NCBI GenBank assembly: GCA_964579305.1
Contig: CAZOGY010000012.1
Span: forward strand, 1 to 47,191
Origin: JBCBWG01 sp964579305
GTDB taxonomy: Bacteria > Pseudomonadota > Alphaproteobacteria > Rhizobiales > Hyphomicrobiaceae
DNA length: 47,191 nucleotides
Direction of reading: 5' to 3'
This document shows, one piece after another, positions 25,707 through 33,343 of the stretch. The translations under genes were made by a program, and so were the position numbers. The notes below the pieces were generated by a model that did not search any database, was not told where the DNA came from, and saw only the letters and a program-made list of their open reading frames with translations. The number at the start of each line of letters is the position of its first letter. The first letter of the stretch is position 1.

Positions 25707-27017
25707 TTAGCCGCGGTTTTCGATGTCGATGAAATCGCGGTTGGCTTCGCCAATGTAGAGCTGGCGCGGACGACCGATCTTTTGCTCGGGATCCTCAATC
25801 ATCTCTTTCCACTGTGCGATCCAGCCAACCGTACGGGCCAGCGCGAACAGCACCGTGAACATGTCCTTGGGGAAGCCCATCGCACGCAGCGTGATACCCG
25901 AATAGAAATCGATGTTCGGGTACAGCTTTTTCTCGACGAAGTACTCGTCCTCCAGAGCGATCCGCTCAAGCTCCATCGCGACTTGAAGCAATGGTTCTTC
26001 ACGGACACCAAGTGCGTCGAGGACCTCGTGACAGGTCTTCTGCATGACTTTCGCGCGGGGGTCGTAGTTCTTGTAGACCCGGTGACCAAAGCCCATCAGG
26101 CGGAACGGATCGTCCTTATCTTTGGCGCGCTGGATGTACTCAGGGATCCGGTCAACGGTGCCGATCTCTTCCAGCATATTCAATGCGGCTTCGTTGGCAC
26201 CGCCGTGGGCTGGGCCCCACAGGCACGCAATGCCGGCCGCGATGCAGGCAAACGGATTGGCGCCCGAGGACCCTGCAAGGCGGACCGTCGAGGTCGATGC
26301 GTTTTGTTCGTGGTCTGCGTGCAGAATGAAGATCCGGTCCAGCGCGCGCGAAATCACCGGGTCCACCCGGTAGGGTTCGCACGGCACGGCAAAGCACATC
26401 TGCAGGAAGTTCGACGCGTAATCGAGGTCGTTACGCGGATAAATGAAGGGTTGACCGATCGAGTATTTATAGGCCATCGCCGCGATCGTCGGCATCTTTG
26501 CGATCATGCGATGGGAGGCGACCATGCGCTGGTGTGGGTCACCGATGTCGGTTGAGTCGTGGTAGAAGGCTGACAGCGCACCGACCGTTCCAACCATGAT
26601 CGCCATCGGGTGGGCATCGCGGCGGTAACCGGTGAAGAACCGGGTCATCTGTTCATGCACCATGGTGTGGCGCGTGATGGTGCCCTCGAATTCTTCGTAT
26701 TGGGCGCGCGTTGGCAATTCGCCGTGCAGCAGGAGGTAGCAGCATTCCACGAAATTGGAGTGCTCGGCGAGTTGATCGATCGGGTAGCCGCGATAAAGCA
26801 GGACACCTTCTTCGCCGTCGATATACGTGATCTTGGAGGAGCAGTTCGCTGTGGATGTGAACCCAGGGTCGTAGGTGAAGCAGCCGGTTTCGCGGTAGAT
26901 GCGGGACACATCGATCACGTCGGGGCCGATCGTTCCGGACCGGAGCGGCATCTCAAGCTCAAGATCGTGAAGCGAGAGCTTTGCCGTTGCGTTGGGCAGC
27001 CGATCATGGACGTTCAT
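25707..27017 (-). CDS. gltA: Citrate synthase
   Basis: GltA condenses oxaloacetate and acetyl-CoA at the entry to the TCA cycle. The 436 residues are of the hexameric type II class. Catalytic residues lie in GPAHGGANEAALNML (His), MGFGHRVYKNYDPRAK (His) and LYPNIDFYSGI (Asp). The start ATG (27017) is chosen for AAGGAGG 9 nt upstream. In many alphaproteobacteria gltA lies near lpxB and gltX, as here. Confidence 0.97.
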   Translation of the reverse strand: MNVHDRLPNATAKLSLHDLELEMPLRSGTIGPDVIDVSRIYRETGCFTYDPGFTSTANCSSKITYIDGEEGVLLYRGYPIDQLAEHSNFVECCYLLLHGELPTRAQYEEFEGTITRHTMVHEQMTRFFTGYRRDAHPMAIMVGTVGALSAFYHDSTDIGDPHQRMVASHRMIAKMPTIAAMAYKYSIGQPFIYPRNDLDYASNFLQMCFAVPCEPYRVDPVISRALDRIFILHADHEQNASTSTVRLAGSSGANPFACIAAGIACLWGPAHGGANEAALNMLEEIGTVDRIPEYIQRAKDKDDPFRLMGFGHRVYKNYDPRAKVMQKTCHEVLDALGVREEPLLQVAMELERIALEDEYFVEKKLYPNIDFYSGITLRAMGFPKDMFTVLFALARTVGWIAQWKEMIEDPEQKIGRPRQLYIGEANRDFIDIENRG

Positions 27018-27241
27018 GTTCGTGTGCCTCCTTGGCAAGGGGTTGAAACAATTTGTCTGGGTGCGCGCGGCCGCGTTGACTGCCGTCTTGCCGGGTCAGA
27101 AGGCAGCGGGTCTGGCGCATCCGATGTTCGCTGCCTAGACCAATGGTCCGGTTCCGGCAAGCGGGCAGATTGGTGCAAAGGCAGTTGTGATGAGGGCCCC
27201 AAGTGCCTGAAAATTCATCATTTGAACGAGGGGCTGCTGAG

Positions 27242-27781
27242 ATGAGCGAGCTTGATCAATCGACGGGCAAGACACTGCCAGAGACCGGGCCGAAACGGTC
27301 CAATGCGCAGGCCTTTTCCGACATCACCACCATTCTGCTGCGCACCGAACCCTTCCGGAGCCGGCCATTGCGGGATCTGGAATGGCTCGTGCTGCCCCCA
27401 TTGGTCCGCAGGCAGTTTGCGTTGGCGCATGCAACGCCCAAGACAGACCCAGCCAACGATACCGGCAGCGGGGCAGGACAGACCGAGCCGGTGAGCAAAG
27501 GCCCGCCCATGCCGGTCGGCCTGGTCATGTGGGCAAGCGTGTCCGATGAGATCGACCGCAAGATGCGCGCTGATACAAAGAGCCCGCTGATCGAATTGGC
27601 GGTCAATGATTGGGACTCGGGCCCGAATGCGTGGATCATTGTCGCCGCGGGCTTACCCGACGTCCTGAAAGCCATGCTGCCGCAGGTGGCGCAGAAAGTC
27701 TTTCCCGGACAGGCCGTTCATTTGCGCGTAGGCGATGGCCAGAGCTACGGCGTCCAGCAGATCTCCAAGGCATTGAATTGA
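27242..27781 (+). CDS. HlyC-like toxin-activating lysine-acyltransferase homologue, catalytic His missing
   Basis: The 179-residue protein has hallmarks of the HlyC/RTX-toxin acyltransferase family as found in alphaproteobacteria. DLEWLVLPPL (residues 45-54) corresponds to the region after the catalytic His, VGLVMWASVSDEID to the SWA strand, and VNDWDSGPNAWII (121-133) to the block holding the catalytic Asp (here D123 or near). The family's His, 12 residues before the V of VLPP, is Phe (F38) here, with no His nearby. A ~25-residue insert (TDPANDTGSGAGQTEPVSKG) splits the core. The ATG follows GAGGGG at ~8 nt. No RTX toxin or type I secretion gene is in the window. It is either a non-catalytic family member or has a shifted active site. 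Confidence 0.72.
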   Translation: MSELDQSTGKTLPETGPKRSNAQAFSDITTILLRTEPFRSRPLRDLEWLVLPPLVRRQFALAHATPKTDPANDTGSGAGQTEPVSKGPPMPVGLVMWASVSDEIDRKMRADTKSPLIELAVNDWDSGPNAWIIVAAGLPDVLKAMLPQVAQKVFPGQAVHLRVGDGQSYGVQQISKALN

Positions 27782-27951
27782 TTCGGGACGATCCGCGCCG
27801 GCAACTTGGCCAGGTTAATCGGCGCGTTCACCGCATCGTTACGATCCGGCAAGTTCGCCGGCTTGGATCGCATGCCAGCCCCAATTGTCGGCCAGAAGCC
27901 GGATCATCGGGCTTGCGGAGAACCGCGGCGTAACAGCGATGGGGCGCTCCA

Positions 27952-29526
27952 ATGGGTAGGCGGATCGAGGCTGGCGGAATGGCTCGCGTTGCCAGTTCAG
28001 CGATGAGCATCTGTGTGCTCGTCGTCGCCTTCGGCATGATCTGGTGGGCCTCGGTTGCGCCCGCGCGCGATTTTGAGAGCGTGTTTGATCGGGCGCAGAG
28101 CAACTGGTTCGCCTTGCGGCCCGCGGTCGAACATCAATGCAAATTCAGTGAGCGCGCGAACGGGGCCATTGAAAATCAGCAGACGCCTGTGACGGGCGAT
28201 GATCCGTTCGGTGTGCCGGCATGCCCCGTGGTTCCCGCTGCCAGCCGCGAGGCCTGGGCAGACATTGTTGCTGGCCACCAAGCCGCAATTGAACGTCTGA
28301 TTGAGAAGGCGTTGTCAGGGACGGCTGGGGCTTCGCAAGGCGATCCAGTGAGCGTGAATGCGCTGCAGGATTTTGTGCGGCGGGCGGCGCCCTTTTTCAT
28401 ATGCGACGGTTTGATGTCGGCCCAGCCAACGGACATCGAGCGGTCTCCGGCGGCCAAGATTCTCGACGCAACCTTGGATCGTTGGGCACGTCAGCAGGTC
28501 GAGACCGACCAGCGGCAGGCTTTGATTTGGCGTGCGCTATGGCGTGGGCTGCGTGAGGGCAAGCGAAAAGACCTCAGCGGCGTGCGCACACGTTGCCTTT
28601 CACCGCGCAAGCAGGCGGTCGCCTCGGGCCGGAACCAGCGCGAACGCCCAACAGCACCGGCCAACACACAGCGGTCGGTTCAAACCGTTGAGACAAAGCC
28701 GATCGATGCCAGGACTTTACAGCCGTTCACCGGTACGCCGGCGCCCCGCTCAGCTCCTGCTCAGCGCGCACCGCAAATCGTAGCGGCGCCGACCCGGGTT
28801 CCAGCGCCACGGCCCGTTGCGCCGCCGCAAGGCGAAAGACCGCAGCAAGCACCATCGCGTGAAGCGCGCGGGGCGCAGCCGCAGCGTGTGGCAGCGCAGC
28901 GCGCTGTGCCAGAGGAGGAAGCACCTGCGCCACGGGGGATTGCACGCGAGATCCCGGACCAGGTTTGGGCTCGCATGCGCGGTGTGTCCTGGAAGCCGAA
29001 CTATGGGTGTCCGGCGCGCGGGCAGCTTGCGTTGCTTTCCATTCCCTATTGGGATTTTGAGGGGCGCCGGCAGGTTGGACGCATGGTTGTGGCGGCCAAC
29101 GTCGCCGAAGATGTGCTCGATATCTTTGCCGATCTCTACGCCATGAAGTTTCAAATCGCGCGGATGGAATTGGTCGACGCGTTCGGCGCGAATGACGACC
29201 GCTCAATGAATGCCAACAACACCAGCGCCTTCAACTGCCGCAAGACAACCGGCGGCTCGCGCTTATCGGAGCACTCCTACGGCAAGGCGATTGACATCAA
29301 TCCGGTGCAAAACCCCTACGTGACGCGACGCGGAACGGTGTTGCCGCGGCGGGGGCGTCCCTACGCGACGCCGGCGCAACGCAGTCAACGCGCTACAGCG
29401 GCGGGGATTATTCATCGCCTGCGTCAGCGGCGCGTGATCCAGGCGTTTGCACGGCGCGGCTGGAAGTGGGGCGGCAACTGGCGCTCGCTCAAGGACTATC
29501 AGCATTTTTCCGTTTCGGGCCGCTGA
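27952..29526 (+). CDS. M15-family (D-Ala-D-Ala carboxypeptidase-like) peptidase, exported
   Basis: The ~524-residue protein has an N-terminal hydrophobic segment (SICVLVVAFGMIWWASVA) acting as signal peptide or anchor. A helical Cys-containing domain (about 40-230) is followed by a Pro/Ala/Arg/Gln-rich disordered stretch (about 250-350). The C-terminal peptidase_M15_4 domain has zinc ligands visible as H441 and D448 (SEHSYGKAIDIN) and H518 (DYQHFS). Such enzymes cut peptidoglycan stem peptides. ATGs at 27952, 27979 and 28003 are in frame; none has a strong ribosome-binding site, and the later ones give a more compact signal sequence. Together with the next small SH3 protein it suggests a cell-wall function. 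Confidence 0.85.
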   Translation: MGRRIEAGGMARVASSAMSICVLVVAFGMIWWASVAPARDFESVFDRAQSNWFALRPAVEHQCKFSERANGAIENQQTPVTGDDPFGVPACPVVPAASREAWADIVAGHQAAIERLIEKALSGTAGASQGDPVSVNALQDFVRRAAPFFICDGLMSAQPTDIERSPAAKILDATLDRWARQQVETDQRQALIWRALWRGLREGKRKDLSGVRTRCLSPRKQAVASGRNQRERPTAPANTQRSVQTVETKPIDARTLQPFTGTPAPRSAPAQRAPQIVAAPTRVPAPRPVAPPQGERPQQAPSREARGAQPQRVAAQRAVPEEEAPAPRGIAREIPDQVWARMRGVSWKPNYGCPARGQLALLSIPYWDFEGRRQVGRMVVAANVAEDVLDIFADLYAMKFQIARMELVDAFGANDDRSMNANNTSAFNCRKTTGGSRLSEHSYGKAIDINPVQNPYVTRRGTVLPRRGRPYATPAQRSQRATAAGIIHRLRQRRVIQAFARRGWKWGGNWRSLKDYQHFSVSGR

Positions 29527-29736
29527 CGCCATTGGCTCGTTCGTTCTGCCGCGATCGTGCGACACGTTGCGAGGGCGCGTCGCATCATCATCACGCTGGT
29601 GTTTAAGCCATTGTGATCTGCGGACACAGGTTCAGCAGCAGTTCATCATACCTCCGCCATTTTTTGCTTTGCCGGCGTGGTGCGCAGTACAGTAAAGCTA
29701 CGTCCGCGGTTTCGATATTGCTCCGGAGTTATCGCA

Positions 29737-30012
29737 ATGAAGACGGTTTATGGACTGGCCGCCAGCGCAGTCGTCGCGGCTGCAACATTAACGGGCGGTG
29801 CCTCGTCGGCGCAGGCCGCTTGCGTCGTTGGCGTCCCAAGCTGGGATGTTCTTTGGATCCGGTCGGGTCCGAGCACTCGGTTTGGCAAAGTCGGCGCGAT
29901 CCCCTCCGACGCCTGCGGCGTGCGCGTGTTCTGGGGCCGCTGCCGCGGAAGCTGGTGCCGGGTCCGTTATCGCGGTGTCAGCGGTTGGGCATTTACGCGC
30001 TATCTCGGCTGA
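29737..30012 (+). CDS. Small secreted SH3b-domain protein
   Basis: The 91-residue precursor has a clear signal peptide (AASAVVAAATLTGGASSAQA) and one bacterial SH3 (SH3_3) domain: VLWIRSGPSTRFGKVGAIP, a central Cys pair and the end GWAFTRYLG. The W-x-R-V-RYRGVSGW ending is typical of cell-wall-targeting SH3b modules. The ATG at 29737 follows CCGGAGTTATCGCA. The strong terminator at 30039 lies 27 bp downstream, so it is probably monocistronic or ends a short unit. Confidence 0.85.
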   Translation: MKTVYGLAASAVVAAATLTGGASSAQAACVVGVPSWDVLWIRSGPSTRFGKVGAIPSDACGVRVFWGRCRGSWCRVRYRGVSGWAFTRYLG

Positions 30013-30038
30013 TCGATCTGCTGACGCTTGTACCCAAG

Positions 30039-30064
30039 AGCGGTCGTCCCCAAGGGCGACCGCT
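30039..30064 (+). terminator. Intrinsic terminator after the SH3 protein
   Basis: AGCGGTCG and CGACCGCT pair over 8 bp around a 10-nt loop, and a T-rich tail (TTGTTGTTCTGTTG) follows. It argues against starting the acyltransferase at the TTG at 30028, since the hairpin would then lie within its coding region. Confidence 0.82.
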
Positions 30065-30201
30065 TTGTTGTTCTGTTGCCGGACGCTTTTTGGGTGACGT
30101 GGCCGCTGTGCGATTTACTTTTGCGCAGATTGGGCCTTGCGTCGCGCGCATACTCGGGACACGCCGTGAGCGTCTCTGAGTTGGCGCGAAGGAGCGAAAC
30201 G

Positions 30202-31371
30202 GTGGCCATTTTTGAGCGTTTTCCAGCGCATCAAGCGATTTCCGGAATCAAGGGGTATGTCGACCGACTGGCGCAGAGCTTAACCGCGCCGCTTTCCCCA
30301 GCGGCGGCTATCGATCCCATATTGAGCCGACGGATTGATATCGCCCGTGTGATCTGCATCTTTTTCGTGATTTATGCGCATGTGCCGCCCTACGACTATC
30401 AATTGTTTCTTGAAAACAGCGCGACGCCGATTGCCTACGGTGTCATATTCCTTGTTGAGGGGGTCGCGCGTGCCTCTGTTCCCGCGCTCAGTCTCATCTC
30501 TGGATTTCTCACATATGGGGCCATTACGCGCGGCCAAGCCCATTCTCAGCTCGTCAGTCGGCGATTTGTCGGGCTTTATGTGACAGCCGTTGCCTGGTCC
30601 TTCGTTTTTCTGGCGACCTACATGGTGGTCAGCCAAGTGATGGGGCAACCGGTTGGCGTTCTGCAGCGTGCGGTGCAAGCCGACAATCCGCTCCTGTTTT
30701 GGATAAATGCGCTGTTTCATGTCACGGATCGTGGGATTGCCGCGCATTTGAGCTTTTTGCGCGACCTATTTGTCCTCATTCTCCTATCGCCATTTATTGC
30801 GCGCGCACTGCATTGGAATGCAGCGATTGTCATTCTCGCATTCGGCTTACTGTTCGCCTTTGACATTTCCACGCCAATTACGTTGCGGCCGGGTATCGCC
30901 ATCATGTTCGTGATCGGGCTGTGGCTGCGTATGGTGCGCTTCGATGTGACTTTGCTTGACCGGTGGGCATTGCCCGTGATTGCGGTCTTCCTGGCGTCCA
31001 CGACGCTGCTGACCGTCTTGAACGCGTCGGAGAGCCTGGCGCAGTATGCCGGCGTCGCGATCCGGGTTCACCGGTTTCTGGCCGCCGGCGCGTTTTGGAT
31101 CGCAAGCGGTTTCATCCTGTCGTCGATGCTTGCGACAAATGCCCTGCGCTTGTCGCCGTATCTCTTTTTGACGTATTGCGCACATCCGCTGCTGTTAGCG
31201 ATGATCTGGCCGTTTTGGAAACGGTTGATCGGGACGGAAGCTGATATCAGCTATGCGGTGTTCTTTTTGGGTGCGGCGCCGCTATCATTTATCGTCATGA
31301 TCACGGCAGCGCTTATGATGCGAAAAATCATGCCGAGGGTGCTTGGCATTCTGTCCGGTGGGCGGGCTTAA
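30202..31371 (+). CDS. Acyltransferase family 3 membrane protein
   Basis: The 389-residue integral membrane protein has about ten helices and the family signature at its start: RRIDIARVICIFFVIYAHVP (R-x-x-D-x-x-R, then His). Members O-acylate envelope glycans such as LPS, peptidoglycan or exopolysaccharides. The GTG at 30202 is chosen because AAGGAG lies 7 nt upstream and the frame before it crosses a terminator hairpin. The stop codon TAA lies at the boundary of the 167-bp repeat copy C: its last two bases belong to the repeat. The C-terminus may therefore have been altered by the insertion. Confidence 0.87.
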   Translation: MAIFERFPAHQAISGIKGYVDRLAQSLTAPLSPAAAIDPILSRRIDIARVICIFFVIYAHVPPYDYQLFLENSATPIAYGVIFLVEGVARASVPALSLISGFLTYGAITRGQAHSQLVSRRFVGLYVTAVAWSFVFLATYMVVSQVMGQPVGVLQRAVQADNPLLFWINALFHVTDRGIAAHLSFLRDLFVLILLSPFIARALHWNAAIVILAFGLLFAFDISTPITLRPGIAIMFVIGLWLRMVRFDVTLLDRWALPVIAVFLASTTLLTVLNASESLAQYAGVAIRVHRFLAAGAFWIASGFILSSMLATNALRLSPYLFLTYCAHPLLLAMIWPFWKRLIGTEADISYAVFFLGAAPLSFIVMITAALMMRKIMPRVLGILSGGRA

Positions 31372-31536
31372 AGCGTGTCGCATGAAATGCGCCTCGCTTT
31401 CGCTTTGTTGCGCTCACGGGCCGTTGGCCCTCCGCGGGGCCGGGCCGTTTTCGTGTCGATGTTTCGAACACGAACATCGATGGCCCGGGCCGCTTTGCGG
31501 CCTTGGGGCGTGAATCCGACTGGACGCGACATGCAT
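31370..31536 (+). repeat. Dispersed 167-bp repeat, copy C (complete)
   Basis: This is the second full-length copy, collinear with copy B without indels. The internal stretch from GGGCCGTTTTCGTGTCGATG through CGAACACGAACATCGATG is identical. The terminal TGTCGCAT is intact at the left end, but the right arm carries one change (ACGCGACA). It lies directly against the acyltransferase and upstream of the gltX 3' end. Confidence 0.9.
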
Positions 31537-31582
31537 TAAGCCGCTGCAACGGGTTTTTCACCCAAAAATGAAACGGCTGCTG

Positions 31583-31608
31583 TGAACGCGGTGATAAAAA
31601 CGCGTTCA
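31583..31608 (-). terminator. Weak hairpin 3' of gltX
   Basis: TGAACGCG and CGCGTTCA form an 8-bp inverted repeat with a 10-nt loop, 24 bp beyond the gltX stop. A second, nested structure lies further on (GGGTGAAAAACCC within AGCCG...CGGCT). No continuous U-tract is present, so function as a gltX terminator is tentative. Confidence 0.4.
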
Positions 31609-31631
31609 GGCCTTCGGTATCTCTGGGAGCG

Positions 31632-33128
31632 TTATTCTGATTGATCGGTTATGCGCGCCAGCGTTTCGTCCTTGCCTAGGACAAAGAGCAAATCGAAAAT
31701 CGGTGGCGATATTGTTGCGCCGGTCAGCGCAGCCCGTAACGGTTGAGCGATCTTTCCCAGTTTGAGTTCGGCATTGTCAGCGTAGCTGCGCACGGCGGTC
31801 TCGATGGTCTCAACGGTCCAGGCATCGAGCGCCTCCAGTTCCTTTGCCAGGGCACCGAGGTGTTTGCGGGACGCATCGTCCAGGTTTTTGGCGGCCTTCG
31901 GCTCAATGGTCAAAGGGCGTTCGGCCACAAGAAAACCGGCGCCGTTGATGAGGTCGACCAGTGTTTTTGCACGTTCTTGCAGGCTTGGTACCGTGGCTTT
32001 GAAGCGCTCCCAGCCATCGCTTGCTTCGAATTTGGCTGCGATCGTCGCAGCGTTGCGCTGGGCTTGCGTGTCCTCAGCCCCGTCGCTGATTTCTGCTTTG
32101 GCCAACGACCGGCCAACCAATTGCGCGTCGGCGAACAAGTCAACGGGGTCAGCCTCGCGCATGTAGATGCCGTTTAAGTCGGCGAGCTTGGCATAGTCGA
32201 AGCGGGCTGCCGATTTGCCGACGGCTTGCAGGCCGAACAGTTCGACGAGCCGCTCGGTTGAAAAAACCTCTTCGTCGCCGTGGCTCCAGCCGAGGCGCAC
32301 CAGATAATTGCGCAGAGCGGCGGGCAAATAACCCATGTCGCGGTAGGCTTCCACGCCCAATGCGCCGTGGCGCTTGGAGAGTTTGGCCCCGTCGGGACCG
32401 TGGATCAGCGGGACGTGGGCGTTGACGGGTAGATCCCAACCGAGCGCTCGATAGATCAGCCCCTGACGGGCGGCGTTGGTGAGGTGGTCAACGCCGCGGA
32501 TGACGTGCGTTACGCCCATGTCATGGTCATCGACGACCACCGCGAGGTTATATGTCGGAGAGCCGTCGGAGCGGGCGATGATCAAATCATCAAGATTTTC
32601 GTTTTGGAAAACGACGCGTCCCTGGACCTGATCGTCAATCACGGTTTCGCCGGTGAGCGGTGATTTCAGGCGGATTGCCGGTGCGATGTCGGCTGGGGCA
32701 TCTGAGGGATCGCGGTCGCGCCAACGCCCATCATAAATCGGCGGGCGCTTTTCCGCCTCGGCTTTGGCGCGCATCTCGGCCAGTTCTTCCGGCGTCGCGT
32801 AACACTTGTAGGCATGTCCGGCCTGCAAAAGCGTCTCAACAACCTCGCGGTGACGCTCAGCGCGCGCGTGTTGATAGACGACATCGCCATCCCAACCAAG
32901 CCCAAGCCATTGCAGACCATCGAGGATTGCCTCAACGGCCGCCTGCGTTGAGCGCTCGCGGTCGGTGTCTTCAATGCGCAAGCGGAATTGTCCGCCATGA
33001 TGGCGCGCATAAAGCCAGTTGAACAACGCAGTGCGGGCGCCGCCAATGTGCAGGAAACCGGTCGGTGAGGGCGCAAAGCGGGTCACGACGTTTGGGTTCG
33101 TGCTGGCGGCAGTTGCAGGATCGGTCAT
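31632..33128 (-). CDS. gltX: Glutamyl-tRNA synthetase
   Basis: GltX charges tRNA-Glu (and often tRNA-Gln in alphaproteobacteria, followed by GatCAB amidation). The 498-residue class I synthetase shows the HIGH motif as FLHIGGARTALFN, DDLIIARSDGSPTYNLAVVV, and the KMSKS motif as KLSKRHGAL. Residues after ~320 form the helical anticodon-binding part. The ATG at 33128 sits just before TRFAPSPTG; the longer frame upstream is low-complexity and not conserved-looking. It is divergent from comEC across 215 bp. Confidence 0.96.
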   Translation of the reverse strand: MTDPATAASTNPNVVTRFAPSPTGFLHIGGARTALFNWLYARHHGGQFRLRIEDTDRERSTQAAVEAILDGLQWLGLGWDGDVVYQHARAERHREVVETLLQAGHAYKCYATPEELAEMRAKAEAEKRPPIYDGRWRDRDPSDAPADIAPAIRLKSPLTGETVIDDQVQGRVVFQNENLDDLIIARSDGSPTYNLAVVVDDHDMGVTHVIRGVDHLTNAARQGLIYRALGWDLPVNAHVPLIHGPDGAKLSKRHGALGVEAYRDMGYLPAALRNYLVRLGWSHGDEEVFSTERLVELFGLQAVGKSAARFDYAKLADLNGIYMREADPVDLFADAQLVGRSLAKAEISDGAEDTQAQRNAATIAAKFEASDGWERFKATVPSLQERAKTLVDLINGAGFLVAERPLTIEPKAAKNLDDASRKHLGALAKELEALDAWTVETIETAVRSYADNAELKLGKIAQPLRAALTGATISPPIFDLLFVLGKDETLARITDQSE

Positions 33129-33343
33129 GTTGATCAGCGGCTTTCCAGGCTGTGTCGGTTGCGCATTCGCAGCGTTTGCGCGCGGCTTAGCATACGCGGC
33201 CGCCGCATGCGACGGGCACTGTGGGCTGCGCGCGTGCGCAACATCCGTTGGTCCGTCTTGTGAGCGGCGGGCCTTGTGCGCTTTGACAGGGGGCAAGGCG
33301 CAAAACCGGCTGAGGCTGCGCAAGGAACTGGGGGAGGTGTGGT

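Noticed and set aside
25686..26555. 289-codon plus-strand frame over gltA
   Set aside because: Antisense to citrate synthase, no ribosome-binding site, low similarity to anything recognisable.
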